Numbered from the stretch's first letter, positions 26,865 through 34,026 are shown. The stretch: DNA of 41,565 bases from Halococcus hamelinensis 100A6 (GCF_000336675.1 NZ_AOMB01000015.1:46106-87670), one strand, 5' to 3'. The notes: a model not told the origin generated them from the sequence alone. Numbers and translations are program-made.

Positions 26865-27904
26865 TCGAGGTCGGGTCGGCTGCGCTCGCGCTGGTCGGCG
26901 AGCAGCCGTTTGATGGCCTTTCCGGGCCCGCCCTCGATCGGCCAGCCCCGCGAGCGCCACGTCGGGGGCTCGGGTTCGAACGACCCGCACGACCACGCAC
27001 ATTCGGTCGCGCTCTGGTGGTGGCCCTTCGCCGCACACCACGGCAGGAGGGTTCGACCGTCCTCACGAAGCTCGAAGTGTCGGCAGTCGGGTCGCATCGT
27101 GTCGGCGTAGGCCCGCCAGCCGCGCTCGTAGGCTCGTTCTGCGATCCCGAGGCGTTTCTCGGTCTTCCACTCCCGGCTCGCGTACTCGAACTCGGCGGCG
27201 TTCTCGCCCGTCGCGCGCTCGATGATCCGGGTTCCAGGCTCGTGGGCCGCGAGGGTTCGCGGGTGCCAGGCGACCTCGGCGTTCGTTCCGCCCTCCTCAT
27301 CGGTATCGACCACCAGTACGCCCGCTTCGACCGGGAAGTCCTCCAGCAGCACGGGTTCGATGACCTCGTCGGTGCGAGCGGTGGCGACCCAGACCTCGTC
27401 ACAGAGCCCGAGCGCGACGTCGCGTTCGATCTGACCGGCGAGCGCGCGGGCGGCGCTCGCGGTGAGGTCGGGCTTGTTCTCGATCGCGACCACTCGCTCG
27501 ACCCAGTCGGGGTAGGCCCACTTCTGGCGGAGTTCGATCCGGTTGTTCCGGCGGCGGGTGTCGACGGCTCCACGACCGGCCGCGCGGTGGACCGCCTCCC
27601 GAACGTACCGCCAGGGGTAGTCGGGCTCGGGCAGGGCGTCGCGGTACCACGTCCACTCGGTCGGCGCGTTGCGAACCACTCCTAGCAGGTCGCCATCGAG
27701 CCGCTTCGTGCCGAACCGCGCCCGCTCGGCGAGCTTCCGGGTGTTCGCCTCCACGACCACCGTGTCCCACCGCCGGTACTTCGTCCCGAGCTGGCGGGCG
27801 ACGATGGCGGTGGTGTCGGACGGCAGCGTCCCCTCGGGCGGCCAGTTGCGCTCGGCCCAGGCACACACCCCGAGTTCGAAGACGAACTCGCTGTCGACGT
27901 TCAC
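26861..27904 (-). CDS. Predicted PD-(D/E)XK nuclease-like protein with C-terminal cysteine cluster (resembles DUF5787)
   Basis: A 347-residue protein found, to my memory, as a haloarchaeal family of unknown function (DUF5787; unverified). The core shows Pro132-Asp133, then nine residues later Glu142-Asn143-Lys144, in PDWVERVVAIENKPDL. A helix (about 148-165) and then a strand CDEVWVATA follow. This spacing and order match the PD-(D/E)XK nuclease core (D, then ExK, helix, strand). The C-terminal part has cysteines at about 274, 290, 302 and 306, which could bind zinc or an iron-sulfur cluster. The start is uncertain: GTG at 27904 gives a family-like N-terminus (DSEFVFELGVCAWAE), with a weak TATA-like sequence 26 bases upstream. 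An earlier ATG is at 27958. DNA cleavage is inferred only. Confidence 0.75.
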   Translation of the reverse strand: MNVDSEFVFELGVCAWAERNWPPEGTLPSDTTAIVARQLGTKYRRWDTVVVEANTRKLAERARFGTKRLDGDLLGVVRNAPTEWTWYRDALPEPDYPWRYVREAVHRAAGRGAVDTRRRNNRIELRQKWAYPDWVERVVAIENKPDLTASAARALAGQIERDVALGLCDEVWVATARTDEVIEPVLLEDFPVEAGVLVVDTDEEGGTNAEVAWHPRTLAAHEPGTRIIERATGENAAEFEYASREWKTEKRLGIAERAYERGWRAYADTMRPDCRHFELREDGRTLLPWCAAKGHHQSATECAWSCGSFEPEPPTWRSRGWPIEGGPGKAIKRLLADQRERSRPDLD

Positions 27905-28084
27905 GTTCCGTGTCCCCCTTCGACCGGCTAATCGGTTCGGTTTTCGGGGTGGTCCCACCCGACGACTCTACCCCGTTCGCGGATCGATACGGCTCGTGCG
28001 GCGGGGGCCCGATTCGGAAACGCGGTGAACCGACCGTCGGTCGTCACCGGTCCCGCTCACGACGACCGTGCCGGAACCCGGTCG

Positions 28085-28092
28085 GTTTAGTA
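28085..28092 (+). promoter_or_regulatory. TATA-like box for the esterase gene
   Basis: GTTTAGTA centred 26-27 bases before the ATG at 28115, supporting that start as leaderless. Confidence 0.6.
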
Positions 28093-28114
28093 TCGACTGC
28101 CCGAGCGTTCGGTC

Positions 28115-29062
28115 ATGCAGGCCGACGAGATCCACCCCCAGGCGAAGGCGGCGGTCGAACGACAGGACCGATTCTCGCTCCCGCACAGCCGCCGTGCGAC
28201 GCCGGCCCTCCGCTTCGTCTCGCGCGTGACGATGCGGATCCGGAACCGGCACAACCCGCACGTCGGGACGGTGACGGACCTCACGATCCCCGGTCCCGCG
28301 GGCGACCTCGACGCCCGCCTCTACCGACCGGACGGGGACGGCCCGCACCCCACGGTCGTCTTCTTCCACGGCGGCGGGTTCGTCTTCGGCGACATCGCCA
28401 CCCACGACTGGCTCTGCCGGCACTTGGTTCGCGAGAGCGGCTGTGCCGTCCTCTCGGTGGACTACCGGCTCGCGCCCGAACACCCCTTCCCGGCGGCGGT
28501 CGAGGACGCCTACGCCGCGACCGAGTGGGCCGCCGCGAACCCCGAGGCGCTCGACGCCACCGGCGAACTCGCGGTGGCGGGCGATTCGGCCGGCGGGAAC
28601 CTCGCCGCCGTCGTCGCCCTCCTCGCCGCCGACCGCGACGGGCCGGCCATCGACCATCAGGCCCTCCTCTACCCCGGCGTCGGGTTCGACGACGAGCATC
28701 CCTCGATGCAGGACCACGCCGGCATCGTGCTCTCCGAGGCGGACATGGAATGGTTCAACGAGTGCTACTTCGTGAACGACATCCACATGCGAAACCCCTA
28801 CGCCGACCCGATCAACGCCGCCGACCTGTCCGGGGTCGCGCCCGCGACGGTCGTCACCGCGGGCTTCGACCCGCTTCGGGACGGCGGGCGGGCCTACGCC
28901 GAGCGCCTCGTCCGTGACGGGGTCTCGACGCGCTACGAGAACTACGCGGACATGGTCCACGGCTTCATGACGATGCGCGAGGTCGACCGCGCTCGCGAGG
29001 CTATCGCCGCCGTCGCCGACGACCTCGCGGGCGCGCTCGTCGGGGACCGGGCCGTCGAGTGA
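28115..29062 (+). CDS. Alpha/beta-hydrolase of the hormone-sensitive-lipase family (carboxylesterase)
   Basis: A 315-residue esterase. The oxyanion-hole motif HGGG is at 85-88 and the nucleophile is Ser158 in GDSAGG. The acid is in the GFDPLRD segment and the base His in MVHGFMT near the end. The sequence DYRLAPEHPFPAAVED is a family hallmark. The first 50 residues form the usual helical cap and are rich in Arg and His. There is no signal peptide, so it is cytosolic and probably hydrolyses short-chain acyl esters. The next gene is convergent (Nudix), nine bases away. Confidence 0.93.
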   Translation: MQADEIHPQAKAAVERQDRFSLPHSRRATPALRFVSRVTMRIRNRHNPHVGTVTDLTIPGPAGDLDARLYRPDGDGPHPTVVFFHGGGFVFGDIATHDWLCRHLVRESGCAVLSVDYRLAPEHPFPAAVEDAYAATEWAAANPEALDATGELAVAGDSAGGNLAAVVALLAADRDGPAIDHQALLYPGVGFDDEHPSMQDHAGIVLSEADMEWFNECYFVNDIHMRNPYADPINAADLSGVAPATVVTAGFDPLRDGGRAYAERLVRDGVSTRYENYADMVHGFMTMREVDRAREAIAAVADDLAGALVGDRAVE

Positions 29063-29071
29063 GTCGCCGGC

Positions 29072-29497
29072 TCAGTAGCCCGCGTCGTTGAGGAAGTCGT
29101 GGGCTTCGACGAAGATGTCGCGCGGGCCGTCCTGGGTGATGGTGTTCACCGCCTGCTCGTAGTCGCGCCACTGGTGGTCGTGGTGTTCGTTCGAGAGTTC
29201 GGCGCTCGCCTCGTTCGACTCCGCGACGAACAGGTGGACGGTCTTGTGGATCGTGTCGCCGCCGGCCTGGAAGACGTAGTCGTACTCGCGCCGAAACCCA
29301 TCGATCAATCTGAAATCCGCGATCCCGGATTCCTCCGTTACCTCTCGAATCGCCGTCTGCTGGAGTTCCTCGTCCCCCTCGACGCCGCCTTTGGGGAACT
29401 CCCAGTCCCCGGGACGGCTCTTCAGGAGGAGGTACTCGCGGCGGCCCCTCGTATCGCGAAAGAGGATAGCCCCCGCACTCGTCGCTTCGACTGCCAT
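29072..29497 (-). CDS. Nudix hydrolase (diadenosine-tetraphosphatase-like)
   Basis: A 141-residue Nudix protein with a complete Nudix box at residues 38-59 (Gly38, Glu44, then REVTEESGI). The N-terminus SAGAILFRDT and WEFPKGG are typical of the Ap4A hydrolase branch, which degrades dinucleoside polyphosphates made under stress. A TATA-like box (29519-29526) lies 25-26 bases before the ATG. Between box and start lies a perfect five-base inverted repeat that could be an operator. The gene borders the hairpin array. Confidence 0.9.
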   Translation of the reverse strand: MAVEATSAGAILFRDTRGRREYLLLKSRPGDWEFPKGGVEGDEELQQTAIREVTEESGIADFRLIDGFRREYDYVFQAGGDTIHKTVHLFVAESNEASAELSNEHHDHQWRDYEQAVNTITQDGPRDIFVEAHDFLNDAGY

Positions 29498-29499
29498 TA

Positions 29500-29514
29500 C
29501 CCGATTTATTCGGG
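29500..29514 (-). promoter_or_regulatory. Inverted repeat between TATA box and start of the Nudix gene
   Basis: CCCGA and TCGGG arms surround a five-base AT loop. They lie 3-17 bases upstream of the ATG, just inside the core promoter. A repressor site is possible; the arms are short, so this is tentative. Confidence 0.3.
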
Positions 29515-29518
29515 CCGG

Positions 29519-29526
29519 CTTTAATT
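29519..29526 (-). promoter_or_regulatory. TATA-like box for the Nudix gene
   Basis: Minus-strand AATTAAAG, 25-26 bases before the ATG at 29497. It is one of the more AT-rich boxes in the window. Confidence 0.6.
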
Positions 29527-29561
29527 GGGTGTTGTTTCAACTCCCACCTTTTGCTGTCGTT

Positions 29562-29665
29562 CGGAAGGCGCTCCGCGCCTTCCGTGATCGTCAAAAGAGC
29601 CTCCGGCTCTTTTGGACCTCGCGGAGCTTCGCTCCGCTCAGTGACGAAACGGCGAAGCCGTTTCG
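29562..29665. repeat. Array of four strong hairpins with three-base loops
   Basis: Four perfect inverted repeats in a row: 29562-29584 (10-bp stem, loop TCC), 29592-29614 (10-bp stem, loop TCC), 29621-29637 (7-bp stem, loop TTC) and 29645-29665 (9-bp stem, loop GAA). Stem sequences differ but the geometry is the same, and the loop centres are 26-30 bases apart. Weaker hairpins continue at 29686-29696 and 29725-29738, and possibly 29708-29724. The gene-free region 29498-29865 contains only this array, the Nudix promoter and the short direct repeat at 29761. It may be a dispersed palindromic element, a remnant of a miniature transposon, or an RNA structure. It lacks CRISPR-type identical repeats. 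Confidence 0.85.
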
Positions 29666-29685
29666 AACCACGTGCTCCGGAGTTC

Positions 29686-29738
29686 GGGCCTCGCCCTTCA
29701 TCCACCAGGAGAGCACAGCTCCCCTGAGCCTCGGCTCA
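29686..29738. repeat. Weaker hairpins extending the array
   Basis: A 4-bp stem with loop CTC (29686-29696), an imperfect stem around the loop ACA (about 29708-29724) and a 6-bp TGAGCC/GGCTCA stem (29725-29738). They keep the short-loop style of the main array and are probably part of the same element. Confidence 0.45.
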
Positions 29739-29760
29739 CTGCCGTTCGCCGAGACACCAG

Positions 29761-29820
29761 GGACCGCACCGCAACCGCCACACCGCTCGGCGGCCGCACC
29801 GCAACCACCGCGGCCGCGAC
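29761..29820. repeat. Two imperfect 30-base direct repeats
   Basis: The 13-base core CCGCACCGCAACC occurs at 29764-29776 and again 30 bases later at 29794-29806. The flanks are similar GC-rich sequence. It lies just before the phosphoesterase start at 29866. Confidence 0.5.
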
Positions 29821-29865
29821 CGCCGTAGTCGGCGGCGTTTTCACACCCGACCCGCAATTCAGTCC

Positions 29866-30375
29866 ATGATCTGCGTCGTCTCCGATACACACGGCACCGA
29901 CGGCCATCGGCTCACCGGTCGAACCCTCGATGCCGTCCGCGAGGCGGACCTCACGCTTCACGCCGGGGATTTCACGACCGAAGCGGTGCTCGATGCCTTC
30001 GAAGACGAGGCCCGCGACCTCCGGGCCGTCCACGGCAACAACGCGACGCGCGGGGTCCGCGACCGCCTCCCCGCCGAGCGCGTCGTCGAACACGAGGGGG
30101 TTCGGATCGCGATGACCCACGGCGACCGCCACGACGAGACCGCGCTCTCCCTGTTCGGTCGCGAGGCCGACGCGGACCTCGTCGTCTTCGGCCACTCCCA
30201 CGACCCCGAGTTCGTCGAAGCTGGCGAAATCGGACTCCTCAACCCCGGCAGCCACGCCGACCCACGCTGGTACCGACCGGGACACGCCGAACTCGACGTG
30301 GACGAGACCGGTATCGAGGGGCGGCTCCGCGAACCAGATGGCGAGGTCTTCGAGACGTTCCGGCTCGAACGGTAG
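29866..30375 (+). CDS. YfcE/MJ0936-type metallophosphoesterase
   Basis: A 169-residue calcineurin-like phosphoesterase with all metal motifs: SDTHG (Asp7, His9), HAGD (Asp35), GNN (Asn58), THGD (His85) and GHSH (His110, His112). Proteins of this size hydrolyse phosphodiesters, including 2',3'-cyclic nucleotides, in vitro; the physiological substrate is unknown. It is followed after 39 bases by a tiny membrane-peptide gene that has its own TATA box. Confidence 0.92.
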   Translation: MICVVSDTHGTDGHRLTGRTLDAVREADLTLHAGDFTTEAVLDAFEDEARDLRAVHGNNATRGVRDRLPAERVVEHEGVRIAMTHGDRHDETALSLFGREADADLVVFGHSHDPEFVEAGEIGLLNPGSHADPRWYRPGHAELDVDETGIEGRLREPDGEVFETFRLER

Positions 30376-30385
30376 CCCCGAAACG

Positions 30386-30393
30386 ACTATACT
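30386..30393 (+). promoter_or_regulatory. TATA-like box for the 43-residue membrane peptide
   Basis: ACTATACT centred 25-26 bases before the ATG at 30415. It is good support that this very small gene is real. Confidence 0.6.
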
Positions 30394-30414
30394 CCACCGC
30401 CGGATACGCCACCC

Positions 30415-30546
30415 ATGCCCTTCGGCATCAGTCCCGCACTGTTCGCGGTCATCATCGTGCTCCTCCTCGTGATCTTCGCGTTCTTCCTCCTCTTTCGCCG
30501 GACCGCGATGGCGTTCCGCGAGGGCGCGGAGCGCGGCCGCCGATAG
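30415..30546 (+). CDS. Small single-helix membrane protein (43 residues)
   Basis: A 43-codon gene. Residues 9-27 are a pure hydrophobic helix (Val, Ile, Leu, Phe), followed by RRTAMAFREGAERGRR, so the basic end should face the cytoplasm. The start is supported by a well-spaced TATA box. Small proteins of this shape occur in haloarchaea to my knowledge, but their function is unknown. The last base of its stop codon is the first base of a 21-base tandem duplication. Confidence 0.7.
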   Translation: MPFGISPALFAVIIVLLLVIFAFFLLFRRTAMAFREGAERGRR

Positions 30547-30587
30547 CGACTACGCGACCGCCCGCCGCGACTACGCGACCGCCCGCC
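30546..30587. repeat. Perfect 21-base tandem duplication
   Basis: Two identical 21-base copies, 30546-30566 and 30567-30587. The second copy contains the stop codon and last codons of the threonine aldolase gene, and the first repeats them beyond the stop. It adds no residues to the protein and looks like a recent slippage event. Confidence 0.9.
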
Positions 30588-31581
30588 GCACGCCCGCGAC
30601 GGCCTCCTCGATATCGTCCTCGTCGACGTCCCAGTGGGTACAGAACCGAACCCGGTAGTCCCCGAACGCCGACGCCCGCACCCCTTCCTCGGCGATGGCG
30701 TCGACGAACGCCTCGGCGGGCGATTCGGTCCCCGCGACCACGATGTTCGTATCCGGCTCGGCCGCGGTCACGCCCCCGATCCCGTCGAGGCCCGCCGCGA
30801 GGGTCTTCGCGTTCGCGTGGTCCGTCTCGAGCCGGTCGACGTTCGAGAGCGCCTCGATCCCCGGCGCGGCGATGATCCCCGCCTGACGCATCCCGCCGCC
30901 GAGCAGTTTCCGGTGGCGACGCGCGCGCTCGACGAACGCCGCGCTCCCGGCGAGCATCGACCCGACGGGCGCGCCGAGGCCCTTCGAGAGACAGAACAGC
31001 ACCGAATCCACGCTTTCGAGCAGTCGCGGCGCGGGCGTATCGAGCGCGACGCTGGCGTTGAACACCCGCGCGCCGTCGACGTGCACGGGGACGTCGAGGT
31101 CGTGGGCGGCCTCGGCCGCGGCGTCGATCGCCTCGGCCGGGATCGCGACCCCGCCCTTGCTGTTGTGGGTGTTTTCGAGCGCGAGGAGCCCGGTGCCGGC
31201 CCGGTGGCCGTCGGTCGCGACGTGGCCCGCGTCGATGTCTTCAGGAGTGATGGTCCCACGGGGACCGCCGTCGATCGTCCGCGCCTGAAGCGCCGAGTGC
31301 TGGGCGAGGCCGGCGAGCTCCCACTTGTAGATGTGGCTCTCGCGTTCGCAGAGCACCTCCTGGCCGCGGTCGGTGTGGGTGCGCGCGGCGACCTGGTTGC
31401 CCATCGTCCCGGTCGGTACGTAGAGCGCCGCCTCCATGCCGACGGCCTCGGCGGCACGGGCTTCGAGTTCGTTGACGGTGGGGTCCTCACCGTAGACGTC
31501 GTCGCCCACCTCGGCGGTACGGGCGGCCTCGCGCATCGCGTCGCTCGGGCGGGTGACGGTGTCGCTCCGGAGGTCGATCAT
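30571..31581 (-). CDS. ltaE: Low-specificity threonine aldolase / beta-eliminating lyase
   Basis: A 336-residue PLP enzyme that splits threonine (or allo-threonine) into glycine and acetaldehyde. It starts with MIDLRSDTVTRP, the classical N-terminus of the family. Other hallmarks are YVPTGTMGNQ (57-63 region), VHVDGARVFN around 167-175, and the PLP-binding Lys200 in CLSKGLGAPVGS. The open frame extends to 31722, but the canonical N-terminus fixes the ATG at 31581. Its extreme 3' end is duplicated downstream. Confidence 0.95.
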   Translation of the reverse strand: MIDLRSDTVTRPSDAMREAARTAEVGDDVYGEDPTVNELEARAAEAVGMEAALYVPTGTMGNQVAARTHTDRGQEVLCERESHIYKWELAGLAQHSALQARTIDGGPRGTITPEDIDAGHVATDGHRAGTGLLALENTHNSKGGVAIPAEAIDAAAEAAHDLDVPVHVDGARVFNASVALDTPAPRLLESVDSVLFCLSKGLGAPVGSMLAGSAAFVERARRHRKLLGGGMRQAGIIAAPGIEALSNVDRLETDHANAKTLAAGLDGIGGVTAAEPDTNIVVAGTESPAEAFVDAIAEEGVRASAFGDYRVRFCTHWDVDEDDIEEAVAGVRRAVA

Positions 31582-31669
31582 GGGTCGGCTACTGCCGTGA
31601 CCGTCAAATACCCCTCGGAGGCCGATCGTGCGCGCGTCGACTCGGTGCACCGTCGCCCGAAACGGACGC

Positions 31670-31834
31670 CTATCGGTTGGTGTGCCGGGGCGAGTGGGCC
31701 TCGCGGACCTCGGCCCCGTCACGGAGTTTGTCCTCGCACCGGGGACAGACCCGGACGGTCTCCATCCCGGTCGGGGCGAACACGCGAACGTACTGTTCGG
31801 TCACGAACGACTCACAGTTCAGGCAGTTAGGCAT
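31670..31834 (-). CDS. Small zinc-ribbon protein (54 residues)
   Basis: A 54-residue protein with two CxxC pairs: Cys4/Cys7 (CLNC) and Cys30/Cys33 (CPRC), around a short beta region FVTEQYVRVFAP. It most likely binds one zinc ion. The sequence resembles small conserved haloarchaeal zinc proteins; the function is unknown. It lies 88 bases upstream of the threonine aldolase gene on the same strand. Confidence 0.75.
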   Translation of the reverse strand: MPNCLNCESFVTEQYVRVFAPTGMETVRVCPRCEDKLRDGAEVREAHSPRHTNR

Positions 31835-31931
31835 TGGGAGTATCAGTAGGTGATATCGCCGCCGAAGAATAGTTCATACCGGACTGTGCAAGGCGTATTT
31901 GTACTCGGCGGCGAACGCCCTCCGGCGCACC

Positions 31932-33329
31932 TCACTCGGCGGCCCGGTCCGCAGCGTCGCCGGCGTCCGCACACGCCATCTGCACCACCTTGCTCAGCGC
32001 CGGATGGGCGTGGAGCAGGGTGTTCGCGAGGTCGTCGACCGTCAGTCCGTATCGGACGGCGGGCACCACCTCGTGAACGAGGACCGACGCCTCGTGGCCG
32101 AAGACGTGACAGCCGACGACCGCCCGGCTCTCGGGGTCACAGAGCACCTTCACGAACCCACGGTCGAGCTTCAGCGCCCGGCTCATCGCGGTATCGGTGA
32201 ACGCGGCACGACCCACGACGTACTCGTCCCCGTCCTCGCGGAGTTCGGCCTCCGTCCGCCCGACCGCCGCGACCTGTGGCTCGGTGAAGACGGCGTGTGG
32301 GAGCGCGGTGAAGTCCGCCTCGCGACCGGCATCGTGAACCACGTTGTCGACGACGATTTCGCCCTCGTAGTCCCCGGAGTGTTTGAACATCGCGTTGCCC
32401 GCGACGTCACCCATCGCCCAGACCCCCTCGAGGGAGGTTCGGAGCTGCTCGTCGGTCGCGACGAACCCCCCGTCGTCCGTCTCGATGCTCGTCGCGTCGA
32501 GCCCGACGCCGTCGGTGTTCGGCCGCCGGCCCAGCGCCACCAGCAGTTCGTCGCCCATCACCTCGACCGAATCGCCGTCCCCGGTTTCGGCGGTCACAAT
32601 AACCTCACCGTCAGACTCCTCGACGGCCGTGGCGCTGTGGCCCGTGTAGACGTCGTGGCGTTCCTCGGCGACCTCGGTAACTGCCGCCGCAACGTCCGAA
32701 TCCTCGCGATGGAGGAGGGTCTCGTTGCGGTCGACCAGCACGACGTCCGTCCCGAACGCATCGAAGTAGTAGCCGAGTTCGGCGGCGATGTAGCCGCCGC
32801 CGAGCACCACGAGTCGCTCGGGTGGACTTTCCAGCCGGAGCGCGTCGGCGCTGGTCAGGAAGTCGACCTCGCCGAGCCCGTCGATCGGATCGGGAACCAC
32901 GGGCGTGCTCCCCGCCGCGACGACGACTTTCTCTGCCGTGTGCGTCTCGCCCGACTCGACGAGCTCGATCGTTTCGTCGTCGACGAACCGGGCTTCCTCC
33001 TGGAACAGCGTGAGGTTCGCCTGGTCGCGTTTGTTCTGCGCCTTCCGGTCCGCGACCGCGGCGAGCTCGTCGTTGACCTCGCGAACGAACTCGGAAAAGC
33101 GGACCTCGTCGACCGAAGCGTCGATACCGAACTCGCTCGCCTCACGGACCCGATTCGCGACGGTCGCGTGCTGGATCAGCATCTTCGAGGGGTTGCAGCC
33201 ACGGTTCAGACAGAGTCCACCGATTGGACCCTTCTCGACGAGCGCCGTCTCCAGGCCCGCCTCGGCCGCCGCCGAGGCCACCCGATTGCCGGTGCCGCCG
33301 CCGAACACGATCAGGTCGAAGTCGACCAT
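31932..33329 (-). CDS. Pyridine nucleotide-disulfide oxidoreductase (dihydrolipoamide dehydrogenase / thiol-disulfide reductase-like)
   Basis: A 465-residue flavoprotein. The FAD motif is GGGTGN near residue 10 and the redox-active disulfide is Cys40 and Cys45 in GGLCLNRGCNPSK. The NAD(P) motif is LGGGYIAAE, and the second FAD motif is WAMGDVAG. The dimer-interface motif near the C-terminus reads HAHPALSK. The usual acidic partner of the catalytic histidine in dihydrolipoamide dehydrogenase (Glu after HPxxS) is Lys here. This branch resembles mycothione reductase and the haloarchaeal bis-gamma-glutamylcystine reductase more than true E3. No 2-oxoacid dehydrogenase genes are nearby, which also argues against E3. 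A TATA box lies 25-26 bases upstream. Confidence 0.88.
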   Translation of the reverse strand: MVDFDLIVFGGGTGNRVASAAAEAGLETALVEKGPIGGLCLNRGCNPSKMLIQHATVANRVREASEFGIDASVDEVRFSEFVREVNDELAAVADRKAQNKRDQANLTLFQEEARFVDDETIELVESGETHTAEKVVVAAGSTPVVPDPIDGLGEVDFLTSADALRLESPPERLVVLGGGYIAAELGYYFDAFGTDVVLVDRNETLLHREDSDVAAAVTEVAEERHDVYTGHSATAVEESDGEVIVTAETGDGDSVEVMGDELLVALGRRPNTDGVGLDATSIETDDGGFVATDEQLRTSLEGVWAMGDVAGNAMFKHSGDYEGEIVVDNVVHDAGREADFTALPHAVFTEPQVAAVGRTEAELREDGDEYVVGRAAFTDTAMSRALKLDRGFVKVLCDPESRAVVGCHVFGHEASVLVHEVVPAVRYGLTVDDLANTLLHAHPALSKVVQMACADAGDAADRAAE

Positions 33330-33350
33330 AGTAGGGGTTCGGTGTCGGGG

Positions 33351-33358
33351 GATAAATC
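33351..33358 (-). promoter_or_regulatory. TATA-like box for the disulfide reductase gene
   Basis: Minus-strand GATTTATC, 25-26 bases before the ATG at 33329. It shares a 75-base divergent region with the SUI1 gene. Confidence 0.6.
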
Positions 33359-33373
33359 CGTTCGCGCCGGACC

Positions 33374-33381
33374 CCTTATCC
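33374..33381 (+). promoter_or_regulatory. TATA-like box fixing the GTG start of the second SUI1 gene
   Basis: CCTTATCC centred 27 bases before the GTG at 33405. The ATG at 33394 is in another frame and too close to the box. Confidence 0.55.
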
Positions 33382-33404
33382 GTCGAGAGCGCCTATGGGA
33401 CGGT

Positions 33405-33704
33405 GTGTCAGGCGACTTCAACTCGATCACGGGACTGCCCGACGAACTCGACATCGACGGCGACCTCGCGCGCGCCGACCAGCGGGTCTCGATCCGCGTC
33501 GACGAGCGCCGCTACGGCAAGGCGATGACCATCGTCGAGGGGTTCGACGACTCGACGACCGACGTCTCCGACCTCGCCTCCGAGCTCAAGAGCCAACTCG
33601 CGACCGGCGGCACCGTCTCGGACGGGCGGATCGAACTCCAGGGCGACCACCGGAATCGGCTGCCCGATCTCCTCGAAGAACGCGGGTTCGAACTCGCCGA
33701 CTGA
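33405..33704 (+). CDS. Second SUI1-domain protein (aIF1/YciH paralogue without zinc knuckle)
   Basis: A 99-residue SUI1 protein starting with GTG. The SUI1 signature RVDERRYGKAMTIVEGFD and IELQGDH are present, closely parallel to the factor at 21563. The N-terminus (SGDFNSITGLPDELDID) replaces the cysteine knuckle of aIF1 and resembles the start of YciH-type proteins. The frame is open far upstream across the reductase gene on the other strand, but only this part codes. It may act as an alternative or stress-linked initiation factor; this is inference. Confidence 0.88.
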   Translation: MSGDFNSITGLPDELDIDGDLARADQRVSIRVDERRYGKAMTIVEGFDDSTTDVSDLASELKSQLATGGTVSDGRIELQGDHRNRLPDLLEERGFELAD

Positions 33705-33795
33705 GCGCCGGTTCGAGGGCGGCTCGAACGCTCCGCTACGTTTGATCTATTGGAAGACGTGGTAGCTATGTGTACGGGTCGGGAACATTCGAGAC

Positions 33796-34026
33796 GTGTT
33801 ACCGCTGCAGATACCGGGAGTTCCGGGCGGGAGCGAGGGAGTCGCCGTGCTGTTCACTCTCATCATCCCGCTGGTCGTCGCGTGGTGGACTTATAGAGAT
33901 GCCAAACGTCGTAACAACGAGAACCCCCTCAACTGGGGAATCAGTATGTTCTTGTTCGGATTCCTTGGATTCTTCCCGATAATCGTCGGTATCGGACTCT
34001 GGAGAAGTGTGAGGAAGGACGTCTAA
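33796..34026 (+). CDS. Small membrane protein with two helices
   Basis: A 76-residue protein beginning with GTG. Two hydrophobic helices (about 16-31 and 47-67) flank a hydrophilic loop YRDAKRRNNENPLNW. The C-terminus is basic (RSVRKDV). The base composition is somewhat lower in GC than the neighbours. The pattern of a short loop with Asn-Pro-Leu-Asn between helices is common in small prokaryotic membrane proteins of unknown role. The start is uncertain; the next in-frame GTG is at 33847. Confidence 0.6.
   Translation: MLPLQIPGVPGGSEGVAVLFTLIIPLVVAWWTYRDAKRRNNENPLNWGISMFLFGFLGFFPIIVGIGLWRSVRKDV

Noticed and set aside
29001-29705. Minus-strand open frame running through the hairpin array and the Nudix gene
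   Set aside because: It overlaps the Nudix gene in another frame and its distinctive peptide comes from the palindromes.
29562-29738. Hairpin array considered as a CRISPR
   Set aside because: The stems differ from each other and there are no identical repeats with unique spacers, nor cas genes.
31932-33329. Annotation as the E3 component of a 2-oxoacid dehydrogenase
   Set aside because: No E1 or E2 genes are nearby and the Glu of the C-terminal catalytic dyad is replaced by Lys.
31899-33404. Upstream part of the plus-strand frame that ends in the second SUI1 gene
   Set aside because: It is antisense to the flavoprotein reductase; only 33405-33704 encodes a known fold and has a well-placed TATA box.
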